Shown here: positions 43,556 through 52,795 of the stretch, one piece after another
Layout of the letters: each line of letters opens with the position of its first letter
Numbering within the stretch: position 1 is the first letter of the stretch
Source of the DNA: an uncultured Acetatifactor sp.
GTDB lineage: Bacteria; Bacillota; Clostridia; Lachnospirales; Lachnospiraceae
Direction: 5' to 3'
Assembly: GCA_910577665.1 (NCBI GenBank)
Contig: CAJTOJ010000007.1
Span: forward strand, 1 to 64,000
DNA: 64,000 bases
The notes under the pieces: model-generated
Database searches by the model: none
Told to the model about the DNA's origin: nothing
The model's input: the letters and a program-made list of their open reading frames with translations, nothing else
Program-made: the position numbers and the translations under genes

Positions 43556-45673
43556 CTATAACAGCATTTTCCGGTTGCTCCAGTTCACCAGCCGCGTCCC
43601 TGTCACCCGGTTCCTGGCGGCCATGCCCAGCCTGTAGGTTCCGGCCGGAAGGTTCCAGGCCGCAAGGTGTATGTCATATCCTGACAACGCCACATGTACC
43701 TGGTCCGGCATGTTTTCCTCCAGATCCGGACGGTACTGGGCTTTGCACCTTACAGCCAGGATCCCCGGGGAGAACGTGGAGCCTGTATCCGTTCTGTGCC
43801 ATAGTGCTTCCTGTGCCTGTTTTCCATCCCTGCCATCTGCTATTTTCTTGAACAGCAGCCAGGTATCATAACAGGCATTGTCATCCCCCAGCACCACCCC
43901 GTACCCCAGGATCCTCCCTTCCCGGCAGTCCTCCACCCGGAAAAGCAGGCAGGCGTCCTGGCGATAGTCCTCCAGCCCAAAACCTTCCTCCAGTTCCTCC
44001 ACTTCCTGAACCCGGTTCCCTGCAGTCTCATAGCCAGGGCGGATCCGGGTATCAAGCCCTTCCCGGTTCAGATACCGGGAATAATAGGGATCCCTGCCCA
44101 CCAGACCAGGATGACATCTGTACAGCTCCTCCCGCTCTGCCAGGAGCCTGTCCAGCTTTGCCTCTGACTCATCGTCCCCACGGCTCAAGGACTCGTGATG
44201 GTAGGCATACCCATCATTCATACATACATTGTGATAGCCCAGTTCATACAGCCGGAAACAGAAATCCACATCGTTGAAAGCCACCCGTAGATGCTCGGAA
44301 AAACCTCCCGCTTCCAGGTATTTTGCCTTTTCCACCATCAGGCAGGCTGCTGTCACCGCAAGCACATTCCGAATTCCCCTGTTGGCGCCAAAGTAGTATT
44401 CCTCCTCATCCGGCAGAAACTGCATCTTATGGACCGGGCCCATGGGCAGGTTGGTAATGCCTGCATGCTGGATCCGGGTGGAATCCGGATAATAGAGCTT
44501 CTGCCCCACAGCCCCGGTATATGGCCGGTCCGCCATGGCGGCCATCCGCACCAGACATCCCGGCTGGCACAGCTCCACATCATCATTCAGAAACAGGAGA
44601 TACTCTCCCTTTGCCGCTTCCGCACCCAGGTTACACATCCGGGAAAAATGAAATTCCTGGGACTGGTACAGATAACGGATCTGGAAATCCTCCCCTGCCA
44701 GTTCCTGTGTGATGTGCCGGATCTCCTGCTGGTTCTCAAGGCTGCTGCCATTGTCCACCACCAGGATCTCACTGGAGATATGGGCCACTGCCACTTTACA
44801 ACCCTTGATACACTTTTCCAGAATCCGGGGATGATCCCTGGAGGGAATCACAATGGAGATCACAGGCGGCCTGCCAGGTCCTGGCCCGGCATCCAGGCCG
44901 TCCTTAAAATCCCGAAGCAGCCTTACCTGCTCCTGTTCCAGAAAGGGCGCCCTGTTCCGGAACTTCTCCTGTTCGCCCTGTGTAGCGCAGTGGAACAGGA
45001 TCCCCGGCATATGGCCAATGGCCCTGCTGCCTTTGCAATAAGCTTCGGTCATAGACACACACATGTGCATCCAGCTAATATACGCATCCAGCTCCGTAAC
45101 CTGGAACCTTTCCACTTTCCCGGACAGCCAGGAGCCCTTTCCCTGGCACTGTTCTTCCTGCTCTGGAGAAAAACAGTCCGTGAAACACCCCCAGGTGCTC
45201 CCATACAGGGCACATATCTGGTCAAACAACTCCCGGCGCAACACCACCACACTTCCGAAATAGAAGAAACTGTCCAGCAGATCCGGCGACCAGTCTGGCT
45301 TGAACCAGGGTCGGCACTCCCCACGGACATCCTCGTCCCCATAGGCCAGGGCCACTTCCGGGTGTGCTACAAAATATTTACCCATGCCTTCCACTGCCTG
45401 ACAGGAAAAGACTCCCTCCGAAGCGCAGATGGCCACCAGATGCCCACCGGCTTCTCCTGCTCCATCCCCGGAAAGAGAAGCCTGCCCACAGGCCCGGAAG
45501 TCCTCCAAAAGCCCAGACTGTTCCTGCAGCCAGGCCGGATAGGATATCTGTATTCCAGCAAGCCTGTCTTGATATACTCTGTTCTGCTTTTTTACAAGCC
45601 ATTGTTTTACCAGACTTTTGATACCCAAACTTCCGCTATCCTCTCTTGAAAATCCGGATTCCCCCTGCTGCAT
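43556..45673 (-). CDS. Large glycosyltransferase: partial first GT2, full second GT2, C-terminal beta domain
   Basis: The 705-aa protein begins with a reduced GT-like segment (LVAICASEGVFSCQAV, AYGDEDVRGECRPWFKPDW) lacking the usual first strand-helix unit. A complete GT2 domain follows (ISIVIPSRDHPRILEKCIKG; LLFLNDDVEL; AFNDVDFCFRLYELG). The last 130 residues look like a beta-sandwich (YRLGMAARNRVTGTRLVNWSN) that might bind sugar. The open frame overlaps the methyltransferase-kinase stop by 38 bp; a TTG at 45628 after GAGAGG would avoid this. Linked to the neighbouring polymer synthesis genes. Confidence 0.85.
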   Translation of the reverse strand: MQQGESGFSREDSGSLGIKSLVKQWLVKKQNRVYQDRLAGIQISYPAWLQEQSGLLEDFRACGQASLSGDGAGEAGGHLVAICASEGVFSCQAVEGMGKYFVAHPEVALAYGDEDVRGECRPWFKPDWSPDLLDSFFYFGSVVVLRRELFDQICALYGSTWGCFTDCFSPEQEEQCQGKGSWLSGKVERFQVTELDAYISWMHMCVSMTEAYCKGSRAIGHMPGILFHCATQGEQEKFRNRAPFLEQEQVRLLRDFKDGLDAGPGPGRPPVISIVIPSRDHPRILEKCIKGCKVAVAHISSEILVVDNGSSLENQQEIRHITQELAGEDFQIRYLYQSQEFHFSRMCNLGAEAAKGEYLLFLNDDVELCQPGCLVRMAAMADRPYTGAVGQKLYYPDSTRIQHAGITNLPMGPVHKMQFLPDEEEYYFGANRGIRNVLAVTAACLMVEKAKYLEAGGFSEHLRVAFNDVDFCFRLYELGYHNVCMNDGYAYHHESLSRGDDESEAKLDRLLAEREELYRCHPGLVGRDPYYSRYLNREGLDTRIRPGYETAGNRVQEVEELEEGFGLEDYRQDACLLFRVEDCREGRILGYGVVLGDDNACYDTWLLFKKIADGRDGKQAQEALWHRTDTGSTFSPGILAVRCKAQYRPDLEENMPDQVHVALSGYDIHLAAWNLPAGTYRLGMAARNRVTGTRLVNWSNRKMLL

Positions 45674-47930
45674 CCGCCAGATCCTGCGCCATGTCCAGGG
45701 GCAGCCGGGTTACTCTCATCCAGACTGCCAGGGTATTCTTCGCCTGGCCGGGCAATCTGTCCACGTTCAGACTCATATGGGGATCCTCTGTGGGAAATAC
45801 AAGCGTTGGGCACCGATCTCTATCGGATCCGGCTCCTGTGATGACGCCGTTGGCAGCAAACAGCTTCCTCTTCTCCAGTAAGACCGCCTCCCCGTTCCAC
45901 TCCATTTTCTCCAGCTTCACCGCACAGGCACCGAAAACGGGGTCGATCCGCAAGACCTTCACTTCCCCGTCCACGGGCAGCTCCAGCCTGGCCTGGCGGC
46001 TGCCCTGGGACTCCTTCGGAGAATCCTGGGCTTTTTCACCCGGACCATTTCCCGGATCTTTTGTCCCATTGAACTGCTCATAGGCACCTGGTATAAAGTA
46101 GGACGCTTCCTCCCTGCATCCGGAACCCTTATCCTCATAGACCTGGAGCCTCCAGAACGGGTCCTCCCCTGGCCTGGATTCTTCCTGGAAGCCAGGCACT
46201 ATGGCCCGGACGCCAATCCTGTCCCGTATCTGGACCATGGACAGACGCTCTCCTGCTACGAACTGCCGGAATTCCTTTTCCTGCTGCCTGTAAGCGTCTG
46301 CCTCCTCTTTAGTAATGCCAAGTGTCAGAAACACTCGGTCCAGATCCAGCTTCTCCCTGAATGGGTCTGCCTGCAAATACCGTATCACAGCCCTAAAAGC
46401 CAGTTCCTTGATCTCAATGGGCTTGCCAAAGGTCCACTCATAATCGGTCAGCGTCCATTTGTCCCCATTCACCAGAATGTCCTCAAAGCCCAGATCAAAA
46501 TCTGCCACCGAACATTCCCCACGATACCCTACCCGGTCTATATATTCCTGGAAAAGTTTGTGGAAACCATCCACATCTCCTCTTTCCAGGCAACGGTCCA
46601 TCAGCTCAGACAGGGGTATCCCCCGTACAAAAGGGAACCGGGCACACACTTCTTCCGGCCCCTCTTCTATCAAAATGCATTGGTTGATCTCCAGACGACC
46701 ACCTGCATACCGTCCAGCCAGGCTCTCCCAGGCTGTGGCCATGCCCCGCACATGCTCCCTGGCTGCAGGATCCATGGGGCTCTTCCACACGGTGGAACGG
46801 CCCGCTACATCCCGGCTGATCCGCGTCTTGATGGCATATTCCGGTGACCTGTCATTGGAATATTTCACATATTTGGTCTCAAACCCTGCTCCGATGACTG
46901 CCAGGTAGGAATTGGCAAACACCGGGAAAAGGCCCTCCTCCAGCACGCCGTCAAAGGCCTTCTTCTCGTCAAACAGAACCATCCTGTCCCTGTCAAAATT
47001 CCTCAAATTGTCAGACAGTTCTCCCTTCCCCGGCAGATAGGTATCACTGTAAAGGGTAGTCATAAACTTATAATCCGGATAGGGATAATAGAAATGGGCC
47101 TCCGCCACCCCGCATCTCTGGAAGATTCCCTCCAGCCCTCTCCTGCCAAAAGTTCTTGCCCCACATACATCCTCATCTTTGTCCCTGGCCATATAATTCT
47201 CAATGCCGGAAAAATATTCCCCCTGGTGATCTTCCCTGCACCCGGCAAAGTATTTCATCCCGTATTTATTCTCAATGGCGATGAGGATCCGGCCTCCCCT
47301 GGCCAGATGGGGCAGCAGGATCTTCAGGAAATCTTCATAGGGAGTCTCTCCGCCGATATACCCCTGTCCATACTCAAAGACCCCGATCAGACAGATATAA
47401 TCGAAATCCCTGGGCAGCCCAGGCTCTATATCCTTGAAATTACCCACATGAATGGTCACATTTTCACATGTACTATGCCTGTGGGCGTTGATCATGCTGC
47501 GTTTCCTGGATAAATCCACACAGGTCACACTTCCGGCCTTCCTGGCAAGTACCCCTGTGATGGCACCACAGCCGCTTCCCACCTCCAGCACCTTATCTGT
47601 ATTTCTCATGGGCACCCAGTCAATGATATTCTCCCGCAGAGGGGACAGGTGATAGAGTACAGGCCAGCTTCCCCTCTCCTCGATCACTTCCCGGTATCCT
47701 CCCTCTGGATGAGACTGTACAATCTGAAGCAGCTCGTCCTCCACTGCACCATCACAATAGAAGTCTTCCCCGGGATACCTGCTGTAATCCAGGGTCACAC
47801 TGCCAATTGTCTCTGTCCGGGGAAAAGGCTTGCCCCAGTTGTTCTCCTTTTCCTTATTCTCTTTTTTATCCCTGTTTTCTGTCTGATCCCTGTCCCGGGC
47901 TTCTACTCCTGCCTCTTTTTCTGTCTCCAT
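45636..47930 (-). CDS. WbdD-like bifunctional methyltransferase and kinase-like protein
   Basis: The 764-aa protein has a charged, Lys/Glu-rich start (1-32) and a class I SAM methyltransferase with motif I VLEVGSGCGAITG (114-126). A region from about 330 to 510 has a protein-kinase/APH-like fold: AIKTR (Lys368), FDLGFEDILVNGD (Asp479, with Asp484 in the place of the usual Asn) and TDYEW (Asp496). A C-terminal beta-rich region of about 200 residues ends it. E. coli WbdD, with the same domain order, methylates and phosphorylates the chain end of O9a polysaccharide to stop growth. The neighbouring Wzt with a C-terminal domain supports the same role; this is inference. ATG 47930 is chosen over GTG 47936. 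Confidence 0.75.
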   Translation of the reverse strand: METEKEAGVEARDRDQTENRDKKENKEKENNWGKPFPRTETIGSVTLDYSRYPGEDFYCDGAVEDELLQIVQSHPEGGYREVIEERGSWPVLYHLSPLRENIIDWVPMRNTDKVLEVGSGCGAITGVLARKAGSVTCVDLSRKRSMINAHRHSTCENVTIHVGNFKDIEPGLPRDFDYICLIGVFEYGQGYIGGETPYEDFLKILLPHLARGGRILIAIENKYGMKYFAGCREDHQGEYFSGIENYMARDKDEDVCGARTFGRRGLEGIFQRCGVAEAHFYYPYPDYKFMTTLYSDTYLPGKGELSDNLRNFDRDRMVLFDEKKAFDGVLEEGLFPVFANSYLAVIGAGFETKYVKYSNDRSPEYAIKTRISRDVAGRSTVWKSPMDPAAREHVRGMATAWESLAGRYAGGRLEINQCILIEEGPEEVCARFPFVRGIPLSELMDRCLERGDVDGFHKLFQEYIDRVGYRGECSVADFDLGFEDILVNGDKWTLTDYEWTFGKPIEIKELAFRAVIRYLQADPFREKLDLDRVFLTLGITKEEADAYRQQEKEFRQFVAGERLSMVQIRDRIGVRAIVPGFQEESRPGEDPFWRLQVYEDKGSGCREEASYFIPGAYEQFNGTKDPGNGPGEKAQDSPKESQGSRQARLELPVDGEVKVLRIDPVFGACAVKLEKMEWNGEAVLLEKRKLFAANGVITGAGSDRDRCPTLVFPTEDPHMSLNVDRLPGQAKNTLAVWMRVTRLPLDMAQDLADAAGGIRIFKRG

Positions 47931-48011
47931 ATGCACTCTGTCCTTACCACAGCTATTTTATGCTGTCAAACCGGCCGGCATTTTCCCATCCTGGCCACTC
48001 TCCTTTTTCGT

Positions 48012-48115
48012 CACCGCTCACTCCGTTCACAGTAACAGATGCGCAGAAATCTCAAGAAATTTCGCGCACGCAGTCTCGGGTTTGTCACGCAAAGAACACG
48101 TGAAAACACCTGGAA
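48012..48115. repeat. Dispersed two-hairpin repeat, copy 4
   Basis: Hairpin A: GCGC-A-GAAAT (48041-48050) pairs with ATTTC-GCGC (48059-48067). Linker ACGCAGTCTCGG is identical to copy 3. Hairpin B: G48080-G48089 pairs with C48099-C48107 around a bulged G. It lies between the Wzt and methyltransferase-kinase genes. Its 3' flank is shorter than in copy 3. Confidence 0.7.
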
Positions 48116-48176
48116 TGGTTTCCTTCAGACACGGCTTCTCCAGGCCTGGATATGCCCACAGGTTAATGACAAATCC

Positions 48177-49556
48177 TTATTGTACTGCCTTCACTTCAAC
48201 CACAGACTCCATGTCATAGTAGCCCACCGTGTTTTTATCCGATACCACCGTGATATGGATGGCATCATATAATCTATGGTACACCTCAAAAGTGTCCCCA
48301 TTGTATCCTGTAACCCCCATGGAAAGCAGATACTCCCCTCCTTGCAGGTTCATCCGCTGGGTAAATGTGACATCCATCACCTGCCCAGCCTCACAGCTTT
48401 CCAGGAAGGATTTTTCGATCATGGAATTAGTTCCTGTGATCTCAGTGCCAATGACGTTTTTCACCGAAAAGGCAAAAATAGGCGCAGGGATATGATCCTG
48501 GAACCGCACCCGCATATGCAGGGTAAATATGCTCCCCTTGAGCACCGCCGTGGTGCGGATTCCCCTGTCATCTGTCACATAATAGGATTCCATCCGGGCC
48601 TGCAAGGTACCGTATTCCAGGACATCCGGGTTGATGCCATCTTCTACTGGGATTTTTGCTTCCTTCTGTTTTGTCTCCTCCGCTCTCCCGGCCTTGTCGG
48701 ATGCAATCCCCATGGCCCGCCCTGCCGCACTGCGCAGTTCCCCATCGTGCAGCAGATTATCCTCCTGCTCTTCGGGCAGTTCATACTGTCCCACCAGCAC
48801 CCGTTTGTAAGCATCAATCATCTGCCTGGGGCTTCCCTCTCCCAGCAGAATACCCTTGTTCAGTAGAAAGACCCTGTCGCAGTACTTGCTGATACTGCTG
48901 AGATCATGGCTGACAAAGACAATTGTCTTACCCAGACGCTTGAAATCCTCGAATTTATGATAACATTTTGCCTGGAAAAACACATCTCCCACAGACAGCG
49001 CCTCATCTACGATCAGTATCTCCGGTTCGATATTAATAGCCACTGCAAAAGCCAGCCGCACAAACATACCACTGGAATAAGTCTTTACTGGCTGGTATAC
49101 ATAGTCCCCGATATCGGCAAACTCCAGGATGTCCGGCAGTTTCCCGTCAATCTCCTTCTCCGAGAAGCCCATCATGGTACCATTCAGATATACATTTTCA
49201 ATGCCGTTGTATTCCATATTGAATCCGGCTCCCAGCTCCAGCAGGGCAGAGATCCGCCCGTCCACCTTCACTTCTCCGGAAGTAGGATTCAAGACTCCTG
49301 TGATGATCTTCAATATGGTAGATTTTCCGGAACCGTTGGTACCGATGATCCCCACCGTCTCCCCTCTGTTGATACACATACTGACGCCCTTCAAGGCATA
49401 ATGCACCTTGTGGGCCTGCTTGCGGCCCAGCCCCAGGGCTTCCTTCAGACGGTCTTTGGGCCTGTCATACAGTTTGTAGAGCTTCACCACATCCCGGACC
49501 TCAATTGCCGGTATGTCCACCTCCTGGACATTTGCCTGTATCTCTTTGTCTTTCAT
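48177..49556 (-). CDS. Polysaccharide ABC exporter ATPase (Wzt-like) with C-terminal recognition domain
   Basis: The 459-aa protein has an ATPase domain with Walker A GTNGSGKST (72-80), signature YSSGMFVRLAFA and Walker B ILIVDEALSVGD, the TagH/Wzt form. After residue 260 an acidic linker leads to a beta-sandwich of about 140 residues (DDRGIRTTAVLKGSIFTLHM, NLQGGEYLLSMGVTG) matching the Wzt C-terminal carbohydrate-binding module, which recognises modified chain ends. The start lies 3 bp after the upstream stop. It works with the Wzm permease at 51075. Confidence 0.9.
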   Translation of the reverse strand: MKDKEIQANVQEVDIPAIEVRDVVKLYKLYDRPKDRLKEALGLGRKQAHKVHYALKGVSMCINRGETVGIIGTNGSGKSTILKIITGVLNPTSGEVKVDGRISALLELGAGFNMEYNGIENVYLNGTMMGFSEKEIDGKLPDILEFADIGDYVYQPVKTYSSGMFVRLAFAVAINIEPEILIVDEALSVGDVFFQAKCYHKFEDFKRLGKTIVFVSHDLSSISKYCDRVFLLNKGILLGEGSPRQMIDAYKRVLVGQYELPEEQEDNLLHDGELRSAAGRAMGIASDKAGRAEETKQKEAKIPVEDGINPDVLEYGTLQARMESYYVTDDRGIRTTAVLKGSIFTLHMRVRFQDHIPAPIFAFSVKNVIGTEITGTNSMIEKSFLESCEAGQVMDVTFTQRMNLQGGEYLLSMGVTGYNGDTFEVYHRLYDAIHITVVSDKNTVGYYDMESVVEVKAVQ

Positions 49557-49559
49557 ATA

Positions 49560-51056
49560 TCACTCCGATTCATCCGCTATGCATGTGATTGAATTCTTGT
49601 CATACCACGAGGCCACTGCACGGTTTTCCTCTGCATCCGGGGAACTGCTCAGCTGTGCTGACTGCAGGATCCATGGTTTATAGGCATAAGGTTTCACCAC
49701 CACATCCGGCCCTCCGCTTTGAATCTTCTCTATGCGCTCCAGATATTCCTGGTGAAAATTGTATGCTTCCCCGGTATGTACATAATAGTATGCCGCAAAA
49801 GATGAATATTTTGCAGACTGATTTGGCTCCACTGAAAAAATGCAAAACATGCATATACCAACAACAGGGTAAAACCACCACATGGCACCCTTCTCAGATA
49901 CTTTATCAGTCTTCTTTCTCTTTTTCTGTAACCACCCAAGCCAATAAATCTCATTGGCAAAAAGCAACAGCTGAAATGTGATCTTCACGGCATTCAACGT
50001 TCTTCCCAGCCCGGCATGTCCCAGAGAATACAGACTTGGGGTAAAACCCGTTGCATAAAAGCAGAACGACCACAAAAGCAGCAAGCCCGGAAAGCGGAAG
50101 GAAAAAGAAAGTCTCTTTACCATCTGCCAGGCCAGGGGAAACAGTAATACCATGACAGCAACCGTAATCAGTCCTGTAAACTCCGGAATCTTGTTGACAG
50201 CTTCCTGAAAAGAACGCAGGATGGCTTCTGCCTCCCCCATACCATAACCACTCAGCACTCCCTTCCGCACATTGTTCCCCGGTGCAGATACTGTCTTATA
50301 GAAACAGAAGGCATACACAGCCAAAGAGGGAAGCAACAGAAATACCCTCTTATTCTTCAGCATGATTCCCAGGCCAACGAAGGAAAAGCCCAGGATAAGC
50401 CCCTGAAGGGTTGTGACAAAGTTGGCACCTCCCGCAAGCACTGCCCCCAGCAGACTCCATAATACCAGAAAAACACAGGATACCCTCCCTGCTCCCCGCA
50501 ATAGCTTAATCCAGGATGCTGCAAGCAACAGCAAAAAAGAATGCATTCCCACATAATGGACAGCTGCATTATACCAGAAAAATCCTCCATTTGGAGTATA
50601 GATCAATACAAATACCGTCCCTGTCACAATGGCCTGTATCGCCAGGCAGAATGGCCACTCTGCCTCCAGCACGTCCCGCAGCAGAACCTTCGTAAACACA
50701 AGCAATGCTGACAAGAGAAGCAACAAGATAAAGAGTGGTCCCAGAAAATAATATTGCTCTCCCCAGATCAGCGGCACCATTGACATAAAAAATATGGAAG
50801 AAAACGTTCCCTGCCAGGCATACCAGGATGTTCTTGTGCAGTACCATGCCCCCTGTATGGCACTTCCCAGGCTCCATTCTTCCCCTAAAAACCGATGGGC
50901 ATATACCCCATAGGTATAGTCATCATACCAGGGTGCCGTATAAGGCAGGATTCGGAAAAGTGGCAGCAATACCACTCCCAATGCCAGCATGGCTCCCACT
51001 GCCACCAGCCATTTTTGCGGTCTCCAGGTCAATGCTTTCTTGATTTTCTCTTTCAT
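49560..51056 (-). CDS. Multi-pass membrane protein, probable GT-C-like (DUF6056 type)
   Basis: The 498-aa protein has about eleven membrane segments. Its first external loop holds APWYDDYTYGVYAHRFLGEE, with the paired acidic residues expected at a GT-C active site. Such proteins are common in clostridial surface-polymer loci and may add side-chain sugars from lipid carriers outside the membrane; this is inference. AGGAGGAGGG precedes ATG 51056. It lies between Wzm and Wzt genes and is translationally close to Wzt. Confidence 0.7.
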   Translation of the reverse strand: MKEKIKKALTWRPQKWLVAVGAMLALGVVLLPLFRILPYTAPWYDDYTYGVYAHRFLGEEWSLGSAIQGAWYCTRTSWYAWQGTFSSIFFMSMVPLIWGEQYYFLGPLFILLLLLSALLVFTKVLLRDVLEAEWPFCLAIQAIVTGTVFVLIYTPNGGFFWYNAAVHYVGMHSFLLLLAASWIKLLRGAGRVSCVFLVLWSLLGAVLAGGANFVTTLQGLILGFSFVGLGIMLKNKRVFLLLPSLAVYAFCFYKTVSAPGNNVRKGVLSGYGMGEAEAILRSFQEAVNKIPEFTGLITVAVMVLLFPLAWQMVKRLSFSFRFPGLLLLWSFCFYATGFTPSLYSLGHAGLGRTLNAVKITFQLLLFANEIYWLGWLQKKRKKTDKVSEKGAMWWFYPVVGICMFCIFSVEPNQSAKYSSFAAYYYVHTGEAYNFHQEYLERIEKIQSGGPDVVVKPYAYKPWILQSAQLSSSPDAEENRAVASWYDKNSITCIADESE

Positions 51057-51074
51057 ACGCCCTCCTCCTGTTTC

Positions 51075-52061
51075 TCACAGCACATCCGCAAAATGCACCT
51101 TCAACCGTTTGAAGATAGCCGCCCCGATGCCAAACAGCACCACTGTTGTGATCCAGAATCCCATGGTGGAAAAAAAATCCTGGAAAAACCACTGTTTTTC
51201 ATAGATGGCACTCCGATAGCCGTTTACAATGTATACCAGTGGATTCAGTTTCAGCACCACTATCCACTCTTCATCAATAGATCCGATATCCCAGAGAATC
51301 GGGGTGGCCCACATGCCAATCTGCAGGGCGATATTGATGATCTGGGACAGATCCCGGAAAAACACCACCACGGAACAAGTGGTATAACACAGCGCCAGCA
51401 CAAAGATAAAAAGACAGGCGCTGTAGTATAGGATCTGCAACGTGTAAACCGTGGGATAATAGCCGTAAATCGCTGCTACCACCAACAGGACCAGGATAAA
51501 AAAAACATGGATAAAAGTAGCAGCAATGATCTTGATAATGGGCAGGATGCTGATCTTGAATACCACTTTTTTCACCAGGTAATTGTATTCCAGCAGGGCA
51601 TTGGTGCCATTGTTCAAGGCCTCACTGAAGAAAAACCAGGGCACCAGCCCGGCCGTGAGGAACAGTACAAAGGGAATCCCCTCCGCTCCTTGTCTTGCAC
51701 CGTTTCCCATGATCCTGTCAAACACAATGTAGTACATGGCCACCGTGACCACGGGCTGCACCATGGCCCACACGGCTCCCATGTAAGAACCTGCATAACG
51801 TTTCTTGAAATCATTCTTTGCCAGCTTCCAGATCAAGTGTCTACTCTGGTACAGCTCTACGGGAAGCGTTGTCACCTTGTCATACCATTTGGCAAATCCC
51901 AGACAGGCAGCCACGATCACCGCACAGGAGATCACTTTCTTGACAAGCTCCTCCTGGTGGTTCACATTGGGTCCTGTGTTCTGGTGGACGATTATAAGCA
52001 CTGCCATCAGAAGACCCGCCAGTGAAAATATGGCAATACCACCCTTTTTCCGTATCCTCAT
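51075..52061 (-). CDS. Polysaccharide ABC exporter permease (Wzm/TagG-like)
   Basis: The 328-aa permease has the ABC-2 pattern LIWKLAKNDFKKRYAGSYMG followed by six membrane segments, ending GIGAAIFKRLKVHFADVL. The usual permease is about 260 residues; this one has about 70 extra at the N-terminus with two added membrane segments (IAIFSLAGLLMAVLIIV and a second near 45-60). It forms the channel energised by the Wzt-like ATPase. GGAGAGG lies upstream of ATG 52061. Confidence 0.9.
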   Translation of the reverse strand: MRIRKKGGIAIFSLAGLLMAVLIIVHQNTGPNVNHQEELVKKVISCAVIVAACLGFAKWYDKVTTLPVELYQSRHLIWKLAKNDFKKRYAGSYMGAVWAMVQPVVTVAMYYIVFDRIMGNGARQGAEGIPFVLFLTAGLVPWFFFSEALNNGTNALLEYNYLVKKVVFKISILPIIKIIAATFIHVFFILVLLVVAAIYGYYPTVYTLQILYYSACLFIFVLALCYTTCSVVVFFRDLSQIINIALQIGMWATPILWDIGSIDEEWIVVLKLNPLVYIVNGYRSAIYEKQWFFQDFFSTMGFWITTVVLFGIGAAIFKRLKVHFADVL

Positions 52062-52156
52062 GTGATCTGTTTCCTCTCCGTTTTCCTCATTCCCATCCTG
52101 TCAGCCTGCCGGCGGAAGCACCTGTCAACAGCAATGCTACAGGTACCATCCCAAAG

Positions 52157-52172
52157 AAGGGCTCCTGCCCTT
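52157..52172 (-). terminator. Weak hairpin after rfbC
   Basis: AAGGGC (52157-52162) pairs with GCCCTT (52167-52172), followed on the minus strand by CTTT. Probably partial readthrough into the exporter genes. Confidence 0.35.
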
Positions 52173-52186
52173 ACGATACCTTTTTC

Positions 52187-52747
52187 TCAGGAATGTCCAA
52201 ACTGACTAAGTTCTCCCCATTTCCGGTCCGCATCCTTCTTGGACAGGATCACTTCCACACCCTCCGGCACAGGCCACTCCACCCCGATCTCCGGATCATT
52301 GTAAGCCAGGCCCCCCTCATCCTCCGGGTGGTAGAATTCCGTACATTTGTAGCTAAATTCGGCATAGTCAGACAGCACCAGAAATCCATGGGCGAATCCC
52401 ACCGGAATGAAAAACTGCTTCTTGTTTTCCTCGGAAAGCAGTACCCCATGCCACTTTCCAAAAGTGGGTGAGTCTTTCCGGATATCCACTGCCACATCGT
52501 ATACTTCCCCCCTAAGCACCCGTACCAGCTTTCCCTGGGGAAATTTCTTCTGGAAATGAAGGCCCCTTAAAACCCCTTTCCTGGAGGCTGACTGGTTGTC
52601 CTGGACGAACACCGCCCCAATCCCTGCCGCCTTATAATCGTTGTAATTGTAGGTCTCGCAGAAATAGCCTCTCTCATCCCCGAACACCGCAGGCGTGATT
52701 ATTTTCAGTCCTTCTATCCCGCATGTCTCCACACTGATTTTACCCAT
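52187..52747 (-). CDS. rfbC: dTDP-4-dehydrorhamnose 3,5-epimerase
   Basis: The 186-aa enzyme has the conserved DERGYFCETYN, QDNQSASRKGVLRGLHFQ and FIPVGFAHGFLVLSD blocks, including the active-site His in RGLHFQ. It is the third step of dTDP-L-rhamnose synthesis after RfbA and RfbB, both encoded nearby. ATG 52747 has AAAGGAG upstream; a longer open frame starts at 52774. Confidence 0.95.
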   Translation of the reverse strand: MGKISVETCGIEGLKIITPAVFGDERGYFCETYNYNDYKAAGIGAVFVQDNQSASRKGVLRGLHFQKKFPQGKLVRVLRGEVYDVAVDIRKDSPTFGKWHGVLLSEENKKQFFIPVGFAHGFLVLSDYAEFSYKCTEFYHPEDEGGLAYNDPEIGVEWPVPEGVEVILSKKDADRKWGELSQFGHS

Positions 52748-52795
52748 TGTATCCTGGCTCCTTTCCATTTTCAAAATACGGAAAACTTCCTGTAT

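Noticed and set aside
44291..45649. Long plus-strand open frame opposite the 705-aa glycosyltransferase
   Set aside because: Antisense shadow with Pro/His-rich random composition and no start signal.
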